Shown: positions 8,465-15,939, numbered from the stretch's first letter. The stretch is 64,000 bases of DNA from Bordetella genomosp. 13 (GCF_007679965.1 NZ_VEHL01000006.1:186001-250000), one strand, 5' to 3'. Notes: generated by a model not told the origin, from the letters alone. Program-made: numbers and translations.

Positions 8465-9937
8465 CTAGGCCGCGATGGTCTCGGGTGGGGCCGCCTGGCG
8501 CGCCAGCGCGGCCACGTCGGGCCGCCGGCCGCGCCAGGCAGTGGCGCGTTCATAGGCATCGCCCACGCGCAGCACCGTGGCCTCGTCGAAAAGCCGGCCC
8601 GCCAGCTGCAGCGAGAACGGCATGCCGTCGGCATCGAAGCCGCTGCAGATCGACAGCGCCGGATTGCCGGTAACGTTGAAGGGCGCCGTGTAGCTGGGCG
8701 CCTCGAACATCCATTCGGGCCTGGTGGCGGCCAGCACGCCGGCCGGCTCCGCGCAGGGCAGCGCGAGTAGGTCGATGCGCCCTGCATAGGGGCGCCCGCC
8801 GGTTCCCGCTTCGAACACCGCCTGCGTGGCCGCGGCCAGGCGCGCACGCATGCGCGTGGCCTGCACGTAGTCCTCGGCGCGCAGCAGTGCGCCGCACATC
8901 ACGCGGAAACGCAGGCTGGCGCCGAACAGGTCGGGACGCGTGCGCAGGTCCTGCTCATGGATGGCGAACAGCTCGGTCATGGCGATGACGCGCTTGCTGT
9001 CGTTGTATTCCAGGATGGGCGGCAGCGTGACGCCGCGCACGGTGGCGCCCAGGCCGCGCAGCACGTCCAGCGAGGCCTCGAAGGCCTGCCGATAGGGCGC
9101 GGAGATGGGCGCCTCATGATCGAGCCATTGCCACGGCACGCCGACCACCAGGCCCTTCGCATCGCCGTTCAACGCGGCGCGGTAATCGGGCACCGGCACG
9201 TCCGCGCAGGCGGGGTCCAGCGGATCGTGGCCGGCGGTGATGCCCAGCAGGATGGCCAGGTCTTCGCAATTCCACGCCATGGGGCCCGCGTGATCGTGGC
9301 TGAAGCAGTTGGGCAGGATGCCGCGGCGGCTCAGCCGGCCATACGTCGGCTTGATGCCGGCGATGCCGCAGGCGGCCGCGGGCAGGCGGATCGACCCGCC
9401 GGTATCCGAGCCCATGCTGGCCAGGCACAGGCCGGCTGCGATGGCCGCGCCCGATCCCGACGACGATCCGGCAGGACTGCGTTCGGCATTCCAGGGGTTG
9501 CGCGCGGGCGGCGCGACCACGTCCCACGACGGCCCGCCATGCGCGAACTCCCAGGTGGTGGTCTTGCCCATCAGCACGCCGCCGGCGGCCGCCAGCGCGG
9601 CCTGCGCGGGGCAGTCCTCGGCGGGCACGTTGTCGGCCAGCAGGCGGGACTGGCCGGTGGTGCGGATGCCCGCGGTCTCGTAGATGTCCTTCAGCGAATA
9701 CGGGATGCCATGCAGCGGGCCGCGCGGACCGCTGCGCTGGATCTCCGCCTCGGCCTCGCGGGCCTGGCGGCGCGCCAGGTCCGGCGTCGGGGTGACGAAG
9801 CTGCTCAGCACGCCATCCACCGCCTCCATGCGCGCCAGGCAGGCCTCGGTCAGCTCGACCGGCGACAACGCGCCGGCGGCGATCAGGCGGCCGGCCTCGC
9901 CCAGGGTCAGGAAGGTGGGATCGTCGACGTCAGCCAT
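8465..9937 (-). CDS. Amidase signature-family hydrolase, AtzE-like partner of a small subunit (490 aa)
   Basis: A cytoplasmic amidase with Lys83 in the IPYSLKD stretch, the cis-Ser near residue 158 in PAGSSSGSG, and the nucleophile Ser182 in GSDTGGSIRLPA. It is preceded by a GGAGG site and its start overlaps the stop of the 79-aa AtzG-like gene by eight bases. That arrangement recalls AtzG-AtzE, where a GatC-like small protein supports the amidase. It is clearly related to, but distinct from, the two amidases at the operon end: the same N-terminal motif order, with AGALSPVELTEACLARMEAV replacing their version. A 144-base gap separates it from the binding-protein gene, the largest gap in the operon. 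Confidence 0.93.
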   Translation of the reverse strand: MADVDDPTFLTLGEAGRLIAAGALSPVELTEACLARMEAVDGVLSSFVTPTPDLARRQAREAEAEIQRSGPRGPLHGIPYSLKDIYETAGIRTTGQSRLLADNVPAEDCPAQAALAAAGGVLMGKTTTWEFAHGGPSWDVVAPPARNPWNAERSPAGSSSGSGAAIAAGLCLASMGSDTGGSIRLPAAACGIAGIKPTYGRLSRRGILPNCFSHDHAGPMAWNCEDLAILLGITAGHDPLDPACADVPVPDYRAALNGDAKGLVVGVPWQWLDHEAPISAPYRQAFEASLDVLRGLGATVRGVTLPPILEYNDSKRVIAMTELFAIHEQDLRTRPDLFGASLRFRVMCGALLRAEDYVQATRMRARLAAATQAVFEAGTGGRPYAGRIDLLALPCAEPAGVLAATRPEWMFEAPSYTAPFNVTGNPALSICSGFDADGMPFSLQLAGRLFDEATVLRVGDAYERATAWRGRRPDVAALARQAAPPETIAA

Positions 9938-10169
9938 GGCGGACCTCCGCCGTGGGCAGGAAGGCGCGGGGGTCGAACACATGGGCGGGCTCCGCGCCGC
10001 GCGGGTAGCCCCGATGGATGCGCGCCGCCAGGCGCTCGACGTAGCCGTAGGCCGCGATCACCTCCGGCACGTAGGCCTCCGGCAGGCAAAACCGGGCATT
10101 GTTCAGCAGAACCGCGATGTGTTCCGCAGGCGTGGGGCTGATCCCCTCGGGTACGGCTGTATGCGACAT
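9930..10169 (-). CDS. AtzG-like small protein (79 aa)
   Basis: The first gene of the amidase/importer operon. The protein starts MSHTAVPEGISPTPAEHIAV and ends with EPAHVFDPRAFLPTAEVRHG. The helical middle followed by a short EPAxVFxP-type tail resembles AtzG/DUF4089 proteins, the GatC-like partners of AtzE-type amidases. The start at 10169 is supported by AGGGG upstream; an upstream in-frame ATG at 10217 lies in the operator-like region and is less likely. The eight-base overlap with the downstream amidase suggests coupled translation and a stable two-protein complex. The family call rests on a short sequence and is moderate. Confidence 0.7.
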   Translation of the reverse strand: MSHTAVPEGISPTPAEHIAVLLNNARFCLPEAYVPEVIAAYGYVERLAARIHRGYPRGAEPAHVFDPRAFLPTAEVRHG

Positions 10170-10242
10170 TCGTAGACCCCTTGTGTATCCGGGCGCCGCG
10201 CCATGCTGCATGCGCACAATCCCGTGATTTCAGCCACTTGGA

Positions 10243-10265
10243 CTGAATTTCAGTGTTTAAACACT
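10243..10265. promoter_or_regulatory. Overlapping palindromes, candidate TetR operator
   Basis: CTGAATTTCAG (10243-10253) is a palindrome around a central T. It overlaps by two bases the perfect 14-base palindrome AGTGTTTAAACACT (10252-10265). They lie 74-96 bases upstream of the AtzG-like start. Perfect palindromes of this length in a spacer between a TetR gene and its divergent operon are typical operator candidates; binding is inferred. Confidence 0.45.
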
Positions 10266-10437
10266 TGTTTTCATTCTAGGGGGCAAGAGTTGGGTGTCAA
10301 GGCAACAGCATGGTGAATGCTGCACCACAACGAAGAAATCGAGCTGCAAAATGGTGAATTTGGCGGATTTTCAGGGTAATTACCTAGATTTTGAGCATGC
10401 TCGTCTTCCCTGAGTGTCGTCGCTCAACCGCTACTTG

Positions 10438-10473
10438 TATGATCCTTGGGTCTTTTTAAAACAATCATTTTAA
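10438..10473 (+). promoter_or_regulatory. Candidate tetR promoter -10 with adjacent inverted repeat
   Basis: TATGAT (10438-10443) matches five of six bases of the -10 consensus, but I see no good -35. The inverted repeat TTAAAA (10456-10461) and TTTTAA (10468-10473) would fall at the start of the transcript, a position suited to autorepression of tetR. Confidence 0.3.
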
Positions 10474-10485
10474 TTTGGATGGGAC

Positions 10486-11250
10486 ATGAGCACTTCCGAT
10501 CTCGGCCCGGTGTTGCCCGATGTAGATGACGACCTCGCCGCCGCGCAAGCGCCCGCGTCCGCCACGACGCCACCGGACATGGACCTGCCGGTTCCCGACC
10601 GCATCCTGAAGGTGGCCAAGGAACTGATCGCCCGCAAGGGGCCGGCCGCCACCACGGTGCGCGACATCTGCGACGCCGGCAACGTCAACGTGGCGTCCAT
10701 CCACTATTACTTCGGCTCGAAGGACGCGCTGGTCAAGACGGTGTTGCTGACCATCCTGGAACCGGTCAACATCGAGCGGCGCGTCCTGCTTGAGGAGGCG
10801 CGCCGCCAGTTCCGGCCTGGTCCGTTGCCGGTGCCGACGATCCTCGAGGCGCTGTTCCGCCCGCTGGTGTCGGCCGAGCGCAGCGCCGACGGCGGCCGGC
10901 TGTTCGTGCGCGCCGAAAGCCACCTGCGCGCCGCGCCCGACAGCGACTACACGCTGTTCGTGGGCCAGCACATGGACGGCTATGCGCAGATGTTCATCGA
11001 CGCGCTGGCGGCCAGCCTGCCGCGCTTCACGCGCGCCGAGATCATCTGGCGCTACGAGTTCGTGCGCGGCTCGGCCATGCACCTGCTGGCCAACTGCGAT
11101 CCCTTGTCGCAGAAATTCCAGGTGCTGACCGGCGCCGGCCAGATGATCGACCTGGATGACAACGAACTGGTATTGCGCGAACTGCTGGGCACGGCGCTGC
11201 TGGGCCTGAGCGCGCCGGCCGCCTGGACGCCGCAGGACATACACCGGTAG
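10486..11250 (+). CDS. TetR/AcrR-family transcriptional regulator (254 aa)
   Basis: A one-component DNA-binding regulator. An unusual acidic, alanine-rich N-terminal extension of about 36 residues precedes the helix-turn-helix domain (roughly 37-90), which shows the family pattern TTVRDICDAGNVNVASIHYYF followed by GSKDALV. The rest is a helical ligand-binding domain. It is transcribed away from the amidase/importer operon, so it most likely represses that operon and itself and responds to the pathway substrate. The ribosome site is weak (GGATGGGA). The extension could be partly untranslated, because a later in-frame ATG (MDLPVPDRI) would still keep the whole HTH. Confidence 0.9.
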   Translation: MSTSDLGPVLPDVDDDLAAAQAPASATTPPDMDLPVPDRILKVAKELIARKGPAATTVRDICDAGNVNVASIHYYFGSKDALVKTVLLTILEPVNIERRVLLEEARRQFRPGPLPVPTILEALFRPLVSAERSADGGRLFVRAESHLRAAPDSDYTLFVGQHMDGYAQMFIDALAASLPRFTRAEIIWRYEFVRGSAMHLLANCDPLSQKFQVLTGAGQMIDLDDNELVLRELLGTALLGLSAPAAWTPQDIHR

Positions 11251-11601
11251 CCGCCCCGATGCGCCGGCGGGCGCAGCCGCGGCGGCGTTGCACTCGATCC
11301 AGGCGCCATTACGGGGTCCGATTCCGGCCTGGCTTGGCGAAATGCCATCCCCCTGGCGGCAAAAACTACCTGCCGCTGCCCGATCCGGCACGGCCCGCCG
11401 CACCGAGACCCGCTTCGCGCCCGACGGCAGCGATCGGACCCGAAGCGCGCGTACGCCGGCGCGACGGCGCCTCCCCCGCAGGACGGCCGTCGCGCCGCCG
11501 AAGCGGTCCCTCGAAGGCAGTTCCGCACCCCAGGCACGACGCTTGCTGATAGCGATTCGTGCCGTCCGCACCCCGCGGCGCCATCCTCGAGGACGACCAG
11601 T
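11251..11601. other. Intergenic region without recognised features
   Basis: This 351-base, GC-rich spacer lies between tetR and the small exported protein gene. I saw no convincing promoter hexamers, terminator, RNA gene or coding frame. The last bases (GAGGACGACC) supply the ribosome site of the next gene. Confidence 0.5.
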
Positions 11602-12018
11602 ATGAAAAACGTCACGCGCTTCCTCGGCTGCCTGCTCATCGGCATGGGCGCAGCCACGACCGCCGCGCATGCGCAGCAGGCTCAACCGCAACAAGGGCAA
11701 CAGCAGGGCCAGTCCCAGATGGGCCAGCCCCAGATCATGACGCCCGACCAGATCAACGCCCGCTACGACGCGGCGAAGAAGGAGTGCGATGCCATCAAGG
11801 GCGACCAGCGCGAGATCTGCCTGAAGCAGGCCGCCGCCGACCGCACCACCGCCCGCGCCGACGCAAAGGCGGGCAAGGAAAAAGCCGAAGCCGAGCGCGA
11901 TGCGGCCAAGACCAAGCGCGACGCCAACTACGACGTCGCGATGAAGAAGTGCGACGCCTTGTCGGGGGATGCCCAGGACAAGTGCGAAGCCGATGCGAAG
12001 ACCCAATACGGCAAGTAA
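11602..12018 (+). CDS. Small exported protein with two C-x10-C motifs (138 aa)
   Basis: Function not recognised. The N-terminus is a Sec signal peptide cleaved near AAHA-QQ. A Gln/Pro-rich stretch follows (about 25-48), then a charged, alanine- and lysine-rich helical segment likely to form a coiled coil. Two similar motifs, KKECDAIKGDQREIC and KKCDALSGDAQDKC, place pairs of cysteines ten residues apart and flank the helix. This suggests two disulfide-stabilised helical turns in the periplasm. Such proteins are sometimes labelled TolA-like because of composition, which is not evidence of a Tol function. It is 28 bases upstream of the entericidin-like gene and may be co-transcribed with it. 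Confidence 0.8.
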   Translation: MKNVTRFLGCLLIGMGAATTAAHAQQAQPQQGQQQGQSQMGQPQIMTPDQINARYDAAKKECDAIKGDQREICLKQAAADRTTARADAKAGKEKAEAERDAAKTKRDANYDVAMKKCDALSGDAQDKCEADAKTQYGK

Positions 12019-12046
12019 GCCGTCAACCCCCAGAAAGGAGCATCAC

Positions 12047-12181
12047 ATGAAAACCTCCCGCAAACTGCTCGCCGCGATGCTGGCCATGGCTGCGCTGGTC
12101 GCCGGCTGCAACACGATGGAAGGCGCCGGCAAGGACATCGAGCGCGGCGGCGAAAAGATCCAGGACGGCGCCCGCCGCTGA
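12047..12181 (+). CDS. Entericidin-like small lipoprotein (44 aa)
   Basis: A tiny lipoprotein of the EcnA/EcnB family. The signal peptide ends in the lipobox LVAGC, giving a mature lipidated peptide of 24 residues (CNTMEGAGKDIERGGEKIQD and four more). The GAGKDIERGGEKI pattern is typical of entericidins, which sit in the cell envelope and in enterobacteria are linked to a bacteriolytic toxin/antidote pair under stationary-phase control. Only one member is present here. A strong AAAGGAG precedes the ATG, and an intrinsic terminator follows within 20 bases. Confidence 0.9.
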   Translation: MKTSRKLLAAMLAMAALVAGCNTMEGAGKDIERGGEKIQDGARR

Positions 12182-12200
12182 GCGGCAGGCCTCGAAGACC

Positions 12201-12230
12201 GCGCCGGGCATTGCCCGGCGCGTTTTTTTT
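12201..12230 (+). terminator. Rho-independent terminator after the entericidin-like gene
   Basis: A perfect nine-base stem, GCGCCGGGC / GCCCGGCGC with loop ATT, is followed by G and eight T residues (12223-12230). It ends the plus-strand transcript that carries the two small envelope proteins. Confidence 0.92.
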
Positions 12231-12347
12231 GCGCCTCGGATCCTGCAGAACCGGGGCAGAGACATGCGGAAGATGGGACGTGAGACCTGATCGTCATGCC
12301 GGCCAAGCGCCGAACGATCACGCGCCACGTCGGCGCGCCCCCGCCGC

Positions 12348-13283
12348 CTACAGCGGCGAGATCATCGGCTGCCCGGCGAAATGCCGCTGCGCGTTGTCGA
12401 TGAAGCGCTGCACCGACATCGCCATGGCGCGCGGCGAGTTGCCGCCCACGTGCGGCGTCAGCACGATGTTGTCCAGGCCGATCAGCTCCGCGGGCGCCTC
12501 GGGTTCGCTTTCGTACACGTCCAGCCCCGCGCCGGCGATCACGCCCTCGCGCAGCGCCGCGGCCAGCGCCTGCGTGTCCACCACGCTGCCGCGTGCCATG
12601 TTCACCACATAGCCCTTGCTGCCCAGCGCGCGCAGGACGTCCGCATTGACCATGTGGCGCGTGGCCGCGCCGCCCGGCGTCATCACCACCAGGTAATCCG
12701 CCCATTCGGCCAGCGCCTGCGCGCTGTCGAAATAGGCATGCGGCGAGTCTTCCAGCTTGCGGCGGTTGTGATAGCCCACCTCCAGGTCGAAGCCCCGCGC
12801 GCGCTGCGCGATCTTGCGGCCGATCGTGCCCAGGCCGAGGATGCCCAGGCGCTGGTGCGAGAAGTTCGGCAACGGCGGCAGGCCGTCGCGCCATCCGCCG
12901 GCACGCGTGTGCGCATCCAGGCCGCGCAGGTTGCGCACCGCGGCCAGCAGCAGGGCGAAGGCATGGTCGGCCACGCAATCGTCATTGGTGCCCGCGCCAT
13001 TGGCCACCGCGACGCCACGGCCGCGGGCGGCATCGACGTCCAGGTTTTCGTACCCTGCGCCCAGCGCGCAGGCCAATTCCAGGTTCGGCAATCGCGCCAT
13101 CTCGGCGCCGGTGAAGCCGACCGAGCCATTGGTCAGCACGACGCGGATCGCACCGGCGTCGGCATGCGCAATGGCCGCGGCGCGCTCGGCGGCCGTGGGC
13201 GCATAGCGCACGTCGTAGTGCTCACGCAGTTGATCGAGGTAGGAGTCGGCAAGCGCGTTCAGGACCAGCAGGACGGGTTTCAT
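12348..13283 (-). CDS. D-2-hydroxyacid dehydrogenase (311 aa)
   Basis: An NAD(P)-dependent reductase/dehydrogenase of 2-oxo or 2-hydroxy acids, probably close to glyoxylate/hydroxypyruvate reductases. The Rossmann motif is GLGTIG. The catalytic Arg is in NMARGSVVD, the Glu in DVYESEPEAP and the His in LTPHVGGNS. The start at 13283 (MKPVLLVLNALADSYLDQL) gives the normal family length; upstream in-frame codons lack homologous character. It lies 84 bases downstream of the SDR gene on the same strand and could be co-transcribed. The precise substrate is not determinable here. Confidence 0.92.
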   Translation of the reverse strand: MKPVLLVLNALADSYLDQLREHYDVRYAPTAAERAAAIAHADAGAIRVVLTNGSVGFTGAEMARLPNLELACALGAGYENLDVDAARGRGVAVANGAGTNDDCVADHAFALLLAAVRNLRGLDAHTRAGGWRDGLPPLPNFSHQRLGILGLGTIGRKIAQRARGFDLEVGYHNRRKLEDSPHAYFDSAQALAEWADYLVVMTPGGAATRHMVNADVLRALGSKGYVVNMARGSVVDTQALAAALREGVIAGAGLDVYESEPEAPAELIGLDNIVLTPHVGGNSPRAMAMSVQRFIDNAQRHFAGQPMISPL

Positions 13284-13367
13284 CGGATGCGTCGTGGGAA
13301 GTGGAACGGACCTGCGTATGCTAACGCCATCCCCGGCCCCGCTGCTCCACAGCGCGGCCAGCACGGC

Positions 13368-14102
13368 CTAGAGGGTCATGCCGCCATCGATGGTGAGGCT
13401 AGCCCCCGTCATGTAGCGGGACGACGCGCCGGCCAGGTAGGAGACCAGCTCGGCGATGTCCTCGGGTTGGCCCACCTGGCCCAGCGGCACCAGGCCCTTG
13501 ATCTGCTCGAGGTACGTGGCCGTCATGTCGGTCTCGATGGGGCCCGGCTGGATGTTGTTGACGCGGATGCCGCGCGGTGCCAGTTCCAGCGCCAGGCCTT
13601 TCACCAGGGCGGCCACCGCGGCCTTGCTCATGCCGTAGACCGTACCGATCGGGCTCAGGGAACGCACGGCGCTATTGCTGCCGATGGTGATGACGCGTCC
13701 ATTCTCGCCCATGTGGGCGACCGCCGCCTGGATCGCCACGTACACACCGCGCACGTTCACCTGGAGCACCTGGTCGAGATCGGCCAGCGTGAAGGTATCG
13801 ACCGTGCCCAGGCGCAGGACCCCGGCGTTGACCACGACCGCGTCGAGCCGCCCGAAATGCGCCACCACCGTATCGACCGCTGCCCGAATGGCCGCTGCAT
13901 CGGCGCTATCGGCCTGCACGGCGCGGGCCCAGCCGCCATCGGCTACGACGGCGTCGACGACAAGCTGCGCGCTGTCCGGACGCGATACGTACGTGAAGCC
14001 CACGGCGAAACCGTCGCGCGCCAGGCGGCGCACCGCGGCCGCGCCTATGCCTCGCGAGCCGCCGAAGACGAGGGCGACTTTGTTTTCCGAATCAATGCTC
14101 AT
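13368..14102 (-). CDS. SDR-family oxidoreductase (244 aa)
   Basis: A classical short-chain dehydrogenase/reductase. The cofactor motif GGSRGIG lies at residues 14-20, NAG is in the fourth strand (VVVNAGVLRLG), and the catalytic Ser and Tyr-x3-Lys are in IGSNSAV and YGMSK. The C-terminal TDMTA and SRYMTGASLTIDGGM segments are typical. An AGGAT site precedes the ATG. Its upstream region carries the same GTTATGG-N6-CAGTCAATAA motif found in front of the TetR gene at 14184-14765, which suggests that TetR controls it. TetR-SDR pairs of this kind often respond to electrophiles or quinones; that part is inference. Confidence 0.92.
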   Translation of the reverse strand: MSIDSENKVALVFGGSRGIGAAAVRRLARDGFAVGFTYVSRPDSAQLVVDAVVADGGWARAVQADSADAAAIRAAVDTVVAHFGRLDAVVVNAGVLRLGTVDTFTLADLDQVLQVNVRGVYVAIQAAVAHMGENGRVITIGSNSAVRSLSPIGTVYGMSKAAVAALVKGLALELAPRGIRVNNIQPGPIETDMTATYLEQIKGLVPLGQVGQPEDIAELVSYLAGASSRYMTGASLTIDGGMTL

Positions 14103-14114
14103 GAGAAAATCCTT

Positions 14115-14137
14115 GTTATGGAATGAACAGTCAATAA
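14115..14137. promoter_or_regulatory. Candidate TetR operator upstream of the SDR gene
   Basis: GTTATGG (14115-14121), six variable bases and CAGTCAATAA (14128-14137) are repeated exactly in the same layout upstream of the tetR gene (14782-14804). The outer bases TTAT and ATAA form an inverted repeat. It lies 12 bases upstream of the SDR start codon. Confidence 0.55.
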
Positions 14138-14183
14138 TTGGCCAAAAAAAACATGCCGCCTGGCACCTGCCGGGGCGTCGTGC

Positions 14184-14765
14184 CTACGCCTGCAGACGAT
14201 CCGCCGCGAAGCGGGCCAGGCGCCGCATCTCCACCGCTTTCGCGCCGCTGCGAGCGGCCAGCTGGATGCCGGTCATGCTCATCATCACGTAGTTGGCGGC
14301 TTCGCCCGCGTTCAACGCGGGATCGATCTCGCCTGCCGCCTGTCCTTCGCGAATGCGCTTGACCAGCCGTGAATGCAGGTAGGCCGAGACTTTCGTGCGC
14401 AGGTCGGACAGCTGAGGCTCGGCGGAGCCGAATTCGCAGGCGGAACCCACACCCATGCATCCCAGCGCTCGCAGCGCGTCGTCGTCGACCGCCAGCCCTT
14501 CCAGCATGTCCCGGATGCCTTGCAGGGCGGACGCGGGAGACTGCAGACGTTGCACGTGGGAAGACGTGGAGCTTTGCTGGTAGTCGGCCAGCGCTTCCGT
14601 GTACAGCTGCCACTTGCCGCCGAAGGCGTTGTAGAGACTTTGGCGCCCAATGCCCATGGCCTTCACCAGATCGTCGGTGGACGTGCCGGCATAGCCCTTC
14701 TCCCAGAAGACGAGTCGGGCTTGCTGCAGGGCGGTTTCACGATGGAATTCACGAGGTCTGGCCAT
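14184..14765 (-). CDS. TetR/AcrR-family transcriptional regulator (193 aa)
   Basis: A one-component repressor with an N-terminal HTH (residues about 10-55: ALQQARLVFWEKGYAGTSTD, then DLVKAMGIGRQSLYNAFGGK) and a helical effector domain resembling the ComR/YcdC-like C-terminal group. The start at 14765 (MARPREFHRE) is the conventional family start. It lies 81 bases upstream of the SDR gene on the same strand. The motif GTTATGG-N6-CAGTCAATAA occurs once before each of the two genes, so it probably autoregulates and controls the SDR gene. Cysteine 122 near the middle (ALGCMGVGSACEF) could be redox-active, as in some relatives. Confidence 0.92.
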   Translation of the reverse strand: MARPREFHRETALQQARLVFWEKGYAGTSTDDLVKAMGIGRQSLYNAFGGKWQLYTEALADYQQSSTSSHVQRLQSPASALQGIRDMLEGLAVDDDALRALGCMGVGSACEFGSAEPQLSDLRTKVSAYLHSRLVKRIREGQAAGEIDPALNAGEAANYVMMSMTGIQLAARSGAKAVEMRRLARFAADRLQA

Positions 14766-14781
14766 GGCGCCATCGTAGATC

Positions 14782-14804
14782 GTTATGGATCGTCCAGTCA
14801 ATAA
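14782..14804. promoter_or_regulatory. Candidate TetR operator upstream of tetR
   Basis: This is the second copy of GTTATGG-N6-CAGTCAATAA. Here the six variable bases are ATCGTC, which creates an additional inner inverted repeat TGGA-TCG-TCCA. It lies 17 bases before the tetR start, consistent with autoregulation. Confidence 0.55.
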
Positions 14805-14864
14805 CCTGGGGAGGCAAGGCCGCGAAATTGGAAAAACCGCGCGGCTGCCGCTCTCGAGTGCTGC

Positions 14865-14900
14865 AAAAAAAGGCCGGACCGCCATGGGGCGGAACCGGCC
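14865..14900 (-). terminator. Rho-independent terminator after the hsp20 pair
   Basis: Read on the minus strand, GGCCGG and CCGGCC form the outer stem, with an inner CCGCC/GGCGG stem, followed directly by seven T residues (14871 down to 14865). It terminates the heat-shock transcript that ends at 14942 and shields the tetR gene. Confidence 0.9.
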
Positions 14901-14941
14901 AACTTGCCGCTGCGAGACAAGAGGGAGACGCGGTCAGCCGA

Positions 14942-15349
14942 TCAACCCAGCTGCACCTCGACGCGCCGCGGCTGCGCGGCCTGCGCGCGCGGGATGCGCA
15001 GGGTCAGCACGCCGTCCTTCAGCGTGGCCTCGATGGCGGCGGTGTCCAGCTCCGGGCTCAGGTTGAACGCGCGGCGATAGCGAGGCTGCTCGACCTCGGT
15101 ATGGAACACCTGCAGGTTGGCGGGCACGTCGATGCGCGCCTGCGCCTCGATGTACAGGCGGTCGGACTGCACGCGGATATCGAGCTGGTCCTTCGGCACG
15201 CCCGGCAGGTCGGCGATGAGCGTGATGCCCTGGGCGTCTTCCAGGATGTCCACCGGCGGGACGAGGGTGGCGCGCGCTTCTGCACGCGAATCGGTGCGGG
15301 TGTCGGTGCGGGTCTCGCCGCGCACGGCGACGGGGCTTTCGGTAGTCAT
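14942..15349 (-). CDS. Small heat shock protein, Hsp20/alpha-crystallin family (135 aa)
   Basis: An ATP-independent holdase chaperone. An N-terminal arm with a repeated TRTD element (about residues 10-25) precedes the alpha-crystallin domain (about 33-125: PPVDILEDAQGITLIADLPG through DGVLTLRIPRA). The conserved DGVLTLRIP strand is present. The C-terminal tail (RRVEVQLG) lacks an obvious I-x-I motif, so oligomer assembly may depend on VEVQL. A CAGGAG site precedes the ATG. It is 25 bases downstream of a second hsp20 gene, and the pair shares one heat-shock-type promoter and one terminator. Confidence 0.95.
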   Translation of the reverse strand: MTTESPVAVRGETRTDTRTDSRAEARATLVPPVDILEDAQGITLIADLPGVPKDQLDIRVQSDRLYIEAQARIDVPANLQVFHTEVEQPRYRRAFNLSPELDTAAIEATLKDGVLTLRIPRAQAAQPRRVEVQLG

Positions 15350-15374
15350 GTCGGGCTCCTGTTCGAATGGGCGG

Positions 15375-15821
15375 TTACTGCACCGTGATGGCGCGGGGTT
15401 TGGCGGACTCCTTGCGGCCCACCGTGATGCGCAGGCAGCCGTCCACATAGCGCGCCTGCACGCGGTCGGGATCGGCGTCGCGCGGCAGTTCGACCGCACG
15501 GCGGAAGCTGCCGGACAGGCGTTCGCGCGCATACACCGTGGTGCCTTCGGGCAGCTCTGCCAGTGCACTCTTGCGCTCGCCCGAGATGGTCAGCAGGCCG
15601 CGATCCACGGTGACCTCCAGCGTGGCGGGATCCAGCCCCGGCGCGAAGGCCACCAGTTCGACGGCCTCGTCGGTGGTGCCCGCGTTCAGCGCGGGAAAGC
15701 CGCGGCCGTTGGACCGCAGGTTGGTGGGAGCGCCTGCGCCGCGCAGGGCGTCATCCATCTGTTCCCACAGACGGTCGAAAGCCCGGAAGACGTCCGGACG
15801 AAACAGTTGCTGCATAGCCAT
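15375..15821 (-). CDS. Small heat shock protein, Hsp20/alpha-crystallin family (148 aa)
   Basis: A second holdase chaperone, first in the pair. The N-terminal region (MAMQQLFRPDVFRAFDRLWEQ) resembles IbpA-like proteins, followed by an alpha-crystallin domain (about 50-140) with DEAVELVAFAPGLDPATLEV and DGCLRITVGRKES. The C-terminal ITV may serve as the I-x-I/V anchor. The start at 15821 has GGAGA eight bases upstream; a start at 15836 lacks a ribosome site. The pair may form mixed oligomers, as IbpA and IbpB do. A sigma-32-like promoter lies about 120 bases upstream. Confidence 0.94.
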   Translation of the reverse strand: MAMQQLFRPDVFRAFDRLWEQMDDALRGAGAPTNLRSNGRGFPALNAGTTDEAVELVAFAPGLDPATLEVTVDRGLLTISGERKSALAELPEGTTVYARERLSGSFRRAVELPRDADPDRVQARYVDGCLRITVGRKESAKPRAITVQ

Positions 15822-15939
15822 GATCGATTTCTCCATGCGTGACGAAGCCAGCCGTCTCGCGTGTGCAAGACTGCCGCCGGCCTTTGCCGGCATAAGGGAT
15901 GGGTTTGGGTGGGCGGTACTGCTTGCCGCCCATGCACCC

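Larger units (their letters stand above)
10170..10485. other. Divergent regulatory spacer between the AtzG-like gene and tetR
   Basis: This 316-base spacer is noticeably richer in A and T than its surroundings. It holds two abutting palindromes near the operon side (10243-10265), a GAGCATGCTC palindrome (10393-10402), a TATGAT -10-like hexamer (10438-10443) and a TTAAAA/TTTTAA inverted repeat just before tetR. No open frame in it looks coding. Confidence 0.6.

Noticed and set aside
14103..14183. Terminator between tetR and the SDR gene, from the T-run on the minus strand near 14146
   Set aside because: The stem before the T-run is only four base pairs, too weak to support a call.
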